Source: DAOTVS01 sp034436375
Lineage (GTDB): Bacteria > Chloroflexota > Anaerolineae > SpSt-313
DNA length: 37,017 nt
Direction: 5' to 3'
NCBI GenBank assembly: GCA_034436375.1
Contig: DAOTVS010000269.1
Span: 1 to 37,017 of the forward strand
The translations under genes were made by a program, and so were the position numbers. The notes under the pieces are model-generated. The model saw only the letters and a list, made by a program, of their open reading frames with translations. It was not told where the DNA came from and did no database searches. Every line of letters begins with the position of its first letter. Position 1 is the stretch's first letter. Below, one piece after another: positions 30,870 through 37,017 of this stretch.

Positions 30870-32312
30870 ATGTCCAAGGCTAACGTGTTGAGCCGCCGCC
30901 AGTTCCTGCAGTTTGCGGGGGTCGGCGCCAGTGCTGCCGTGCTTGCTGCCTGCGCGCCCGCTCAAGCCCCCGCAGCGACCCAGGCGCCGGCCCAGGCGAC
31001 CCAGGCCCCCGCCGAAGCCACTCAAGCCCCCGCAGCGACCCAAGCGTCTGAGGCCACCAAGGCCCCCGAGGCTGCCCAGCCGTCTGCGAAAAAGGTCAAA
31101 CTCACATTCTGGGTGGAATGGCAGCAGCCCTTCTATGAGGAATACCTGAAAAGCTTTAACGACGAGTTTGCCAGCGACATGGAGCTCGAGTTTGTGGTGG
31201 TCGAGGGCCTGGGCGGCGACTCGAGCGGCAAGTTTATGGCGGCCGTCGCCGGCGGCAACCCGCCCGACTCGCTCCTGGCCTGGGCCGACTCGCTCCCCGG
31301 CTGGGCCGCACGCAAGGCGCTCCTGCCTATGGATGACTATCTGGCGACTTTTGGGTTCAAGAAGGAAGAGTACGCTGAAGCGTCGATCAAGGCCTCAACG
31401 TGGGCGGGTAGCCTCTACGGCTGGCCGCTGGACTGGGACCCCGACTGCATGCTCTACTGGAACGTGGACATGCTGCAGGGGGCTGGCCTCGAGGCGCCTC
31501 CCAAGACGCTGGAAGAGTTGTGGGACCTGCGCAGCAAATTCGACAAAAAGGCCGCCAATGGCGATATCGAGCAGGTCACCCTGGTGCCCTGGGATGGCTG
31601 GTATTTCAACTGCTTTGCCCTGGCGCACAACTTTGGCTCCAAACTGTACGACGCCGCGACCCGCGAAATCACCATCAACTCGGACGGCATGAAGCAGGCT
31701 CTCCAGTATGAAAAGATGTGGGCCGACAACTATGGTTACGAGAAGGTGAGCGCCTTCCAGTCCGGCATCAGTGCGGCCACGCAGAACAGCACTTTTGGCG
31801 CCGGCAAGTGTGCACTTTGGATGATCGGTGACTGGGCAATGCCCGGTCTGGCCAAGAATAGCCCAAACCTGAAGTACGAAATTGAGCAACTGCCGGTAGC
31901 GCAGGGCAAGCCCTACTTCCACTGCGGCTCCGGCTGGCCCTGGATGCTGCCCAAGGGTGTCAAGGACCCCAAGTCGGCCGTGCTCGGCATCAGCCGCCTG
32001 ATGACCAAGGAGCGCGTGCTCACCTGGTGCCAGGCTATCGGTTGGCAGCCCGCCTGGCTCCCGCCGCGCGATGATCCTTCCTGGGCCAAAGCCGATGCGC
32101 ACTGGCCCAAGGTCTTTGAGATCGTCAAGGGTCGTGAGGCTGATACCTGGCTCGAGCCCAGCCCGATCTGCACGGCGTTCTGGAACGAAGTCAAGAATGC
32201 TGAGAACCAGGTTCTGACCGGGCAGAAGGGTATCGACGAGGCCCTGGCTACCGCGCAGAAGAATGTCGAAAAGGCGCGCGACGATGCCATCAAGGCCGGC
32301 AGCTTTGGATGA
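30870..32312 (+). CDS. Extracellular sugar-binding lipoprotein of an ABC importer (Tat-type signal)
   Basis: A 480-residue family 1 solute-binding protein. The signal has twin arginines (SRRQFLQF, 8-15), a hydrophobic core and lipobox LAAC with Cys28, so it is probably exported folded by Tat and lipidated. A low-complexity Ala/Pro/Thr/Gln linker (APAATQAPAQATQAP and similar, about 29-72) follows; it contains a 22-base exact DNA repeat 60 bases apart (30961 and 31021). The mature domain starts VKLTFWVEWQQPFYEEYLKS, with typical SBP segments such as AAVAGGNPPDSLLAWADSLP and SLYGWPLDWDPDCMLYWNVD. The ATG at 30870 follows GGAGGG at 30859-30864. It is first in the importer operon. The ligand is a sugar or oligosaccharide, not further resolved. 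Confidence 0.93.
   Translation: MSKANVLSRRQFLQFAGVGASAAVLAACAPAQAPAATQAPAQATQAPAEATQAPAATQASEATKAPEAAQPSAKKVKLTFWVEWQQPFYEEYLKSFNDEFASDMELEFVVVEGLGGDSSGKFMAAVAGGNPPDSLLAWADSLPGWAARKALLPMDDYLATFGFKKEEYAEASIKASTWAGSLYGWPLDWDPDCMLYWNVDMLQGAGLEAPPKTLEELWDLRSKFDKKAANGDIEQVTLVPWDGWYFNCFALAHNFGSKLYDAATREITINSDGMKQALQYEKMWADNYGYEKVSAFQSGISAATQNSTFGAGKCALWMIGDWAMPGLAKNSPNLKYEIEQLPVAQGKPYFHCGSGWPWMLPKGVKDPKSAVLGISRLMTKERVLTWCQAIGWQPAWLPPRDDPSWAKADAHWPKVFEIVKGREADTWLEPSPICTAFWNEVKNAENQVLTGQKGIDEALATAQKNVEKARDDAIKAGSFG
30961..31042 (+). repeat. Direct repeat in the binding-protein linker
   Basis: The same 22 bases (starting CTCAAGCCCCCGCAGCGACC) occur at 30961-30982 and 31021-31042, exactly 60 bases apart and in frame. 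This indicates that the spacer grew by duplication. Confidence 0.8.
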
Positions 32313-32361
32313 TGCCCGTGCCGGGGGAGCCCAATGCCGCTTGCGGTAGGGGCGCCCTCAA

Positions 32362-32400
32362 GTTTGCCAGGAAGCTCCTTTGCGGAGCTTCCTGGCAAAC
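32362..32400. repeat. Perfect hairpin between binding-protein and permease genes
   Basis: Arms 32362-32378 and 32384-32400 pair over 17 bp around TTTGC. It lies 50 bases after the binding-protein stop and 54 before the permease ATG. A hairpin here is expected to stabilise the upstream mRNA or cause partial termination, giving more binding protein than permease, as known for malE-malF in enteric bacteria. Confidence 0.7.
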
Positions 32401-32454
32401 GTTGCTTATTGATGGTGGCCACCCTGGTGGCTGTGTGGGCTGGGAAGGTTGAAA

Positions 32455-33399
32455 ATGGCTGCAACTGCAATGCACACTGCGGGCCGGCCGAGGCGGGGCA
32501 TAAGCGTCCACACCCGGCGCTCGTTGATCAAGGGGCTGCTCTTTGTCTCCCCCTGGCTGATCGGGCTGCTCGCGCTCACGCTCTACCCCATCGGCGCTTC
32601 GCTCTACTATAGCTTCACCTCCTACGACGTCTTTACGCCGCCGATCTGGGTCGGGCTGGAGAACTATCAGACGGCCATCCTGGGCGACGAGAACGTGGCC
32701 CTGGCCCTGACCAACACATTCCTCTATGCTCTGGTGTTCATTCCCCTCGCTCAGTTGGCGGCGCTCTTTTCGGCCTTGCTGCTCAATGTGGACCTGAAGG
32801 GGCAGTCGGTCTTTCGCACCTTCTTCTATCTGCCCAGCATCGTGCCGGCAGTCGCGTCGACCATCGTCTGGATTTGGCTGTTCAACCCGCAATACGGGAT
32901 CATCAATATCGTGCTCAAGTTCCTGGGCATTCCGGGGCCGGGGTGGTTTGTTTCTCCCCAATGGGCCATGCCTGCCTACATTCTGATGTCGTTGTGGGGC
33001 ATTGGCGGGGGGATGGTGATTTACCTGGCAGCGCTGCAGGATGTGCCCAAGGAACTGAAAGAGGCGGCAGAACTGGATGGCGCGGGCGCCTGGCGCCGCT
33101 TCCTGAATGTGACCCTCCCCATGATCAGCCCGGTGATCTTTTTCAATGTGATCATGGGCATCATCGGCGCTTTCCAGGTGTTTGCCCAGGTCTTTATCAT
33201 CACCGGCTCCTATGGAGCGGCCGGGCCAGGCAACCGCCTGCTTTTCTACTCGCTCTACCTTTACCGGCAAAGTTTCCAGTCCTTCAAAATGGGCTATGCC
33301 TCAGCGCTGGCCTGGATCCTCTTTGTGATCATCATGGTGCTGACGCTGATCGTCTTCCGTTCGTCGGCCCGCTATGTCTATTATGCTGGGGAGAAGTAG
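32455..33399 (+). CDS. Sugar ABC transporter permease (MalF/UgpA type)
   Basis: A 314-residue inner-membrane permease with six predicted helices: SLIKGLLFVSPWLIGLLALT near the start, then segments near 85, 120, 165, 215 and 275. The EAA loop that contacts the ATPase is EAAELDGAGAWRRFLNVTLP. The first part (TLYPIGASLYYSFTSYDVF) is typical of family 1 sugar permeases. The ATG at 32455 follows GAAGG at 32444-32448; a TTG two codons earlier is less likely. No ATPase gene is in the operon. A shared MsiK/UgpC-type ATPase encoded elsewhere probably serves this importer. Confidence 0.93.
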   Translation: MAATAMHTAGRPRRGISVHTRRSLIKGLLFVSPWLIGLLALTLYPIGASLYYSFTSYDVFTPPIWVGLENYQTAILGDENVALALTNTFLYALVFIPLAQLAALFSALLLNVDLKGQSVFRTFFYLPSIVPAVASTIVWIWLFNPQYGIINIVLKFLGIPGPGWFVSPQWAMPAYILMSLWGIGGGMVIYLAALQDVPKELKEAAELDGAGAWRRFLNVTLPMISPVIFFNVIMGIIGAFQVFAQVFIITGSYGAAGPGNRLLFYSLYLYRQSFQSFKMGYASALAWILFVIIMVLTLIVFRSSARYVYYAGEK

Positions 33400-33401
33400 C
33401 C

Positions 33402-34277
33402 ATGGGCACTGTGACGATGCATGTGCGCGGGAAGCGCATGATCGGCAAGCGGGCGCGCCGTGCAATCACATTGAGTATGTTATATCCACTGCTCGTCGCG
33501 CTGTCGCTCCTTTTCCTTTTCCCGCTCTTTTGGATGGTGAGCACTTCGCTCAAGACCAACCCGGAAGTAGCGACGATGCCTCCGACGTGGCTGCCGGCTG
33601 TTCCACAGTGGGCGAACTATCCCGGCGCACTCAACTATGCGCCGCTCCTCAAGTTCGCGCGCAATACCCTGCTCATCTGCGCTTGCAACGTGTTGGGCGT
33701 TACCCTCTCCTGCTCGCTGGTAGCCTATGGCTTTTCGCGACTGAAATGGCCAGGGCGGGATGCCCTCTTCATTATGGTCCTGGCGACCATGATGATCCCG
33801 GGCCAGGTGACGATGATCCCGGTCTATATCATCTTCAGCAAGATAAACTGGGTGAATACCTTTTACCCACTCACCGTGCCCTCGATCTTTGGCAGCGCCT
33901 TTTTCATTTTCCTGTTGCGCCAGTTTTTCATGACCATCCCTTTTGAGATCTCGGAGGCGGCTATTATTGACGGGGCGAGCGAGTTAGGCATCTATTCGCG
34001 CATCATCTTGCCCCTGGCCAAGCCCGCCCTGGCGACGGTGGCCCTCTTCACCTTCCTGGGCAACTGGAACGATTTCCTGGGTCCCCTGATCTACCTGAGC
34101 GACCCGGAAAAGTACACCCTGTCCATCGGCCTGCGTTTCTTCCAGACCCTGACCTATAGCGAGTTCCCCATGCAGATGGCGGCCGCAACCATGATGACCC
34201 TGCCCATCATCATCCTGTTTTTCCTGACCCAACGCACCTTTATCCAGGGCATAGCCATGACCGGGCTAAAGGGTTAA
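33402..34277 (+). CDS. Sugar ABC transporter permease (MalG/UgpE type)
   Basis: A 291-residue permease that pairs with the previous gene. It begins with a basic stretch, then TLSMLYPLLVALSLLFLFPL, and carries the WMVSTSLKTNPEV sequence typical of MalG-type subunits. The EAA loop is SEAAIIDGASELGIYSRIIL, and GNWNDFLGPLIYLSD follows. The ATG at 33402 is 3 bases after the previous stop, with GGGGAGAAG overlapping that gene's end. Its own stop codon is the first base of a long palindrome, after which the uroporphyrinogen-decarboxylase-like genes continue on the same strand. Confidence 0.93.
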   Translation: MGTVTMHVRGKRMIGKRARRAITLSMLYPLLVALSLLFLFPLFWMVSTSLKTNPEVATMPPTWLPAVPQWANYPGALNYAPLLKFARNTLLICACNVLGVTLSCSLVAYGFSRLKWPGRDALFIMVLATMMIPGQVTMIPVYIIFSKINWVNTFYPLTVPSIFGSAFFIFLLRQFFMTIPFEISEAAIIDGASELGIYSRIILPLAKPALATVALFTFLGNWNDFLGPLIYLSDPEKYTLSIGLRFFQTLTYSEFPMQMAAATMMTLPIIILFFLTQRTFIQGIAMTGLKG

Positions 34278-34355
34278 TGTTGCAGGGGGGAGGGGCGCAT
34301 GTGTAGGCTCCCCCTTGGGGAAAGCCTACACATGCGCCCCTCCCCCCTGCAACAT
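34277..34355. repeat. 79-base palindrome between permease and downstream gene
   Basis: Arms 34277-34309 and 34323-34355 pair perfectly over 33 bp. Within the central 13 bases a further CCCC/GGGG pairing is possible. It starts at the last base of the permease stop codon and ends 8 bases before the AGGAGG of the next gene. Confidence 0.88.
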
Positions 34356-34376
34356 TTCTATGAGGAGGTATCTTTC

Positions 34377-35453
34377 GTGGTGGCAATGACCAACCGCGAG
34401 CGGCTGCTCGCTATCGCTCAGGGGCGTGAGTTGGACCGCGTCCCCTTTATCCAGTATGACGGCATCGCCGCGCCCAACGAGGAGATCTGGCCGGTTTTGG
34501 GGCGCAACAACATGGGCCTCCTGCGCTGGTCGAATGTGCACCGCTTCGCGCATCCGCACTGCCATTTCGAGGTGCAGGAGACCGAGCAGGACGGCCGGCG
34601 CGGCCGGCGCACCATCCTGCACACGCCAGCGGGGCAGCTCGTGGAAGAGTGCCTTTACCAGGCGACCTACAACGTGGCGGCCATCCGCCAACACTATATC
34701 CGCGACCTGGCGGACTATCGCGTCTTCATGGCCTATCTGCGTGACATCGTCGTCCTGCCCGACGTGGAGCGCTTTTGGCGTGACTATCGCGAGCTGGGCG
34801 ATGATGGCCTGCCCCTGGTCGCGGTGGAGCGCACGCCCTTCCAGCAGCTCTGGATCCAGTGGGTCTCTCTGGAGGACCTCTGCGCGCACATGGCCGATGA
34901 CCCCGACCTGGTGGAGGAGTGCATCGGCCTGCTGGCACAGATCGAGCGGCAGGTGTATGCTGTAGTGCGCCGGGCAGCAGAGAGCGCACCCATCCCCTTT
35001 GTGGACATTCCCGACAACATCACGGCGCCTGTCATTGGTCTGCGCCATTTCAAGCGCTACTGCCTGCCCCTCTATCAGGAGCTGAGCGGGATGCTCGCCG
35101 AGCGTGGAGTGCCCGTCTTTGTGCACATGGATGGCTACCTGAAGCCGCTGTGGAGCGTCATCGGCGAGACGGGTATTGGCGGCATCGACTCGCTCTCGCC
35201 CCCGCCCGATAACGACACGAGCGCCGGCGACGTGGTGCGGCTGTGGCCCGGCATGCGCGTGTTCCTCAACTTTCCTTCGTCGGTGCACATTGCCGAGCCC
35301 GCCGCCATCTACGAGCAGGCGGCGCGCATCCTGGCCGAGGCGGGCCATTCCGGGCGATTGTCGATCCAGATCTCCGAGAATGTGCCGCCTGGCGTGTGGC
35401 GCCGCAGTTTCCCGGAGATCGTGCGCGCCATCGATGATTTCGGCCGGCCCTGA
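34377..35453 (+). CDS. Uroporphyrinogen decarboxylase superfamily protein, divergent (first of two)
   Basis: A 358-residue URO-D-fold protein. It opens with the family-typical TNRERLLAIAQGRELDRVPF. Later segments VERTPFQQLWIQWVSLEDLC, PFVDIPDNITAP and PVFVHMDGYLKPLWSVIGET correspond to the substrate-facing loops. The fold is shared by HemE (haem synthesis) and by corrinoid/methanol/methylamine methyltransferases. No clear H-x-C...C zinc motif of the methyltransferases is seen, and haem genes are absent nearby, so neither role is supported. The GTG at 34377 is 8 bases past AGGAGG at 34363-34368; GTG 34380 and ATG 34386 are alternatives. Its place behind a sugar importer suggests a catabolic role. 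Confidence 0.8.
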   Translation: MVAMTNRERLLAIAQGRELDRVPFIQYDGIAAPNEEIWPVLGRNNMGLLRWSNVHRFAHPHCHFEVQETEQDGRRGRRTILHTPAGQLVEECLYQATYNVAAIRQHYIRDLADYRVFMAYLRDIVVLPDVERFWRDYRELGDDGLPLVAVERTPFQQLWIQWVSLEDLCAHMADDPDLVEECIGLLAQIERQVYAVVRRAAESAPIPFVDIPDNITAPVIGLRHFKRYCLPLYQELSGMLAERGVPVFVHMDGYLKPLWSVIGETGIGGIDSLSPPPDNDTSAGDVVRLWPGMRVFLNFPSSVHIAEPAAIYEQAARILAEAGHSGRLSIQISENVPPGVWRRSFPEIVRAIDDFGRP

Positions 35454-35531
35454 CCTGAAAAACAGCACCGACGCCCTTCCGGGCAACTGCCAGCCGGCCC
35501 GCTCCGCCCAAGCCTGGCCTTATCCCTGAGG

Positions 35532-35580
35532 GTGTGGGGCTGTGGGGCGGCCGCTGTGCGGCCGCCCCACAGCCCCACAC
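35532..35580. repeat. Perfect hairpin between the two URO-D-like genes
   Basis: Arms 35532-35554 and 35558-35580 pair over 23 bp around TGT. It lies in the 243-base gap between the paralogues; the rest of the gap shows no gene or obvious promoter. Confidence 0.85.
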
Positions 35581-35696
35581 TATATAGAAGGCCGGTTCTG
35601 GCTACATGCGGGGCATGGTACCCGGAAGCCGAAGGGTGTTTCCATCGTGCGTTGTGCCCAATCGGGCCTGGTGATGGCTACGGAGGAGGAACTGCT

Positions 35697-36806
35697 GTGA
35701 ATGCTCGTGAGCGCATCCTGGCGGCCATCCGCCATCAGCCGGTCGACAGAGTGCCGACCGATATGTGGGCTACGCCTGAGGTGCAGGAGAAGCTTTTCGA
35801 CTATCTCGGCATCAGCCTGGGGCGCGGTGAGCCCTCCGATGGCGTCGGGCTCTGCGGCGGCGGCCTCACGCGGCCGGCGGAAGCGATCCTGGCGCTGTTC
35901 GAAAAGCTGGATATCGACGGCATTCTCAACATCGGCCCTCGCTACAGCGGCCCGCCGCTGCGCTCGGAGGGAGACTATGTGGAGAACGAGTGGGGCATGG
36001 GCTTCCGGCGGCAGGACTATGCTGGCGGTTCCTACAGCGAGCAGGTGCGCTACCCGCTGGCCGAGGCCGAGACGATCGCCGACCTGGAAGCCTACCCCTG
36101 GCCCAGTCCCGACTGGTACGATTATTCCGTCCTGCCCGAGCGGGCGGCGCGCTGCGGCGGCCGGGCGATCTGCTGCGGCTATACTGCCGTCTTTTACTAT
36201 CACAATCTCCTGCGCGGGCTGGAGCGCTCGCTGATGGACCCCATCGAGCGCCCCGAGTTTACCCACTATTTGCTCAAGCGCCTGTCCGATTTCTTTACCG
36301 AGTATCACCGACGCTGCTTCGAGGCCGGACGCGGCCTGATCGATATCACCCAGGTGACCGATGATTTCGGCTCACAGCACGGCCTTTTGATCAGCCCGCG
36401 CCTTTTTGAGACGTTCTACCGGGCGCCGATGCAGCGCGCCATCGACTTGGCCAGGTCCTACGGCATTGCCGTCTTTCACCACGACGACGGCGACATGCGG
36501 CGCCTGCTACCCGAGCTGACCGCTATGGGCATCGACATCCTGAACCCCATCCAGTGGCGCTGCGGCGACTGGGACCTCCAGGCGCTCAAGGCCAACTATG
36601 GCGCACGCTTGTGCTTTCACAGCGCCGTGGACAACCAGCGTACGTTACCCTTTGGCTCACCGGCCGATGTGCGGCGCGAGGTGCAGAGCCTTATCGCGAC
36701 CTTGGCCGGCGACGGCACGGGCCTGATTCTGGGCCCCTGCCACAACCTGCAGCCGGTGACCCCTGTGGAGAACATCGTGGCCCTTTATGAGGCCGCTCAC
36801 AGCTGA
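35697..36806 (+). CDS. Uroporphyrinogen decarboxylase superfamily protein (second of two)
   Basis: A 369-residue paralogue of the previous gene, but only distantly similar. It opens NARERILAAIRHQPVDRVPT. It has the typical C-terminal path of URO-D-like proteins: AVFHHDDGDMRRLLPELTAM, GIDILNPIQW, an SAVDNQRTLPFG stretch and LILGPCHNLQPVTPVENIVA. The His in FHHDDGD and the His in GPCHN sit where this group keeps active-site residues, and Cys in GPC might bind metal. The GTG at 35697 is supported by GGAGGAGGA at 35682-35690; the frame extends back into the hairpin at 35532-35580. It probably works with its neighbour on a product of the imported sugar or aglycone; not established. Confidence 0.82.
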   Translation: MNARERILAAIRHQPVDRVPTDMWATPEVQEKLFDYLGISLGRGEPSDGVGLCGGGLTRPAEAILALFEKLDIDGILNIGPRYSGPPLRSEGDYVENEWGMGFRRQDYAGGSYSEQVRYPLAEAETIADLEAYPWPSPDWYDYSVLPERAARCGGRAICCGYTAVFYYHNLLRGLERSLMDPIERPEFTHYLLKRLSDFFTEYHRRCFEAGRGLIDITQVTDDFGSQHGLLISPRLFETFYRAPMQRAIDLARSYGIAVFHHDDGDMRRLLPELTAMGIDILNPIQWRCGDWDLQALKANYGARLCFHSAVDNQRTLPFGSPADVRREVQSLIATLAGDGTGLILGPCHNLQPVTPVENIVALYEAAHS

Positions 36807-36825
36807 GTCCCTTAACCCCTAATCA

Positions 36826-36908
36826 CCAGGGCACGAAGAGACAAGGGACCACAAAGAGGGCCACTCCTTGTTATCCCTTGCGCTCCTTCGCGTCTTTGCG
36901 TCTTGGCC
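36826..36908. repeat. Purine-rich intergenic repeat units in inverted orientation
   Basis: GGGCACGAAGAGACAAGG (from 36829) and, on the other strand, CCAAGACGCAAAGACGCGAA (36905-36886) are two copies of the loose CGCAAAGACGCGAAGG-type unit that I recall between genes in many bacteria. The gap from 36807 to the end of the window shows nothing else. Confidence 0.4.
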
Positions 36909-37017
36909 TCTAACGCTATAGCCGTACTTACCCATCGGGGCGCGGATACCATCCGGGCATCGCGCTTCGCACGCGACCGGAGTGGAGCCATTCAGGGGGT
37001 TTGGGCGGGTTGCCTGC

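Noticed and set aside
1..37017. CRISPR array, insertion sequences, tRNA or rRNA genes, prophage
   Set aside because: No regularly spaced direct repeats, transposase or integrase motifs, tRNA cloverleaf or rRNA stretches were recognised on either strand.

Overview
The window is 37 kb of GC-rich, gene-dense bacterial chromosome carrying 29 supported protein genes and one gene remnant. Three things point to a Chloroflexota (Anaerolineae-type) genome: lipoproteins with Thr/Pro/Ala-rich linkers, a twin-arginine lipoprotein sugar-binding protein, and small proteins whose patterns I recall from that phylum. This is inference from remembered families; no search was run. I see no rRNA, tRNA, CRISPR array, insertion sequence or integrase.

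Layout. (1) 1-6.7 kb: a small reverse-strand protein and a TIM-barrel sugar isomerase, then a forward run of an Fe-S PD-(D/E)XK nuclease, RecJ, an orphan protein, a GNAT acetyltransferase and a YhhN-family membrane protein. (2) 6.7-14.1 kb: a tiny lipoprotein; a GH35-like protein without the usual acid/base Glu; a two-gene reverse operon of a coiled-coil protein and a membrane-anchored NodB deacetylase; a divergent purine nucleoside phosphorylase homologue; and a 44-residue membrane peptide. (3) 14.2-20.6 kb: a BON-domain protein, then the most striking block. This is a GntR/FCD regulator with a consensus promoter and an overlapping palindromic operator, a LarA-type (nickel-pincer racemase) homologue with changed catalytic positions, and a complete ECF transporter (S component, fused double ATPase, T component). 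(4) 20.6-26.9 kb: an amidase with a GatC/AtzG-like small partner, a divergent class III aminotransferase, a large (alpha/alpha)6-type glycosidase-like protein, and a decayed gene. (5) 27.0-30.5 kb: a membrane hybrid histidine kinase facing a response regulator that contains an HTH and a kinase-like degenerate domain. (6) 30.8-36.8 kb: a sugar ABC importer (binding protein and two permeases, no ATPase here) followed by two divergent uroporphyrinogen-decarboxylase-superfamily proteins.

How the parts work together. Blocks 3 and 6 look like substrate-specific uptake and metabolism units. In block 3 the regulator and enzyme overlap by 8 bp and the transporter follows on the same strand, so the regulator probably senses the transported compound or its product. 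In block 6 sugar import is linked to two proteins of unknown chemistry. The deacetylase/coiled-coil pair looks like an envelope system.

Non-coding architecture. A long, often perfect palindrome lies in a large share of the gaps between genes: between convergent genes, inside operons, and once between divergent genes. Stems run from 10 to 35 bp, the sequences differ from one another, and none is followed by a clear T-tract. Several promoters with 16-18 bp spacers can be read directly and correct the apparent starts of a number of genes.
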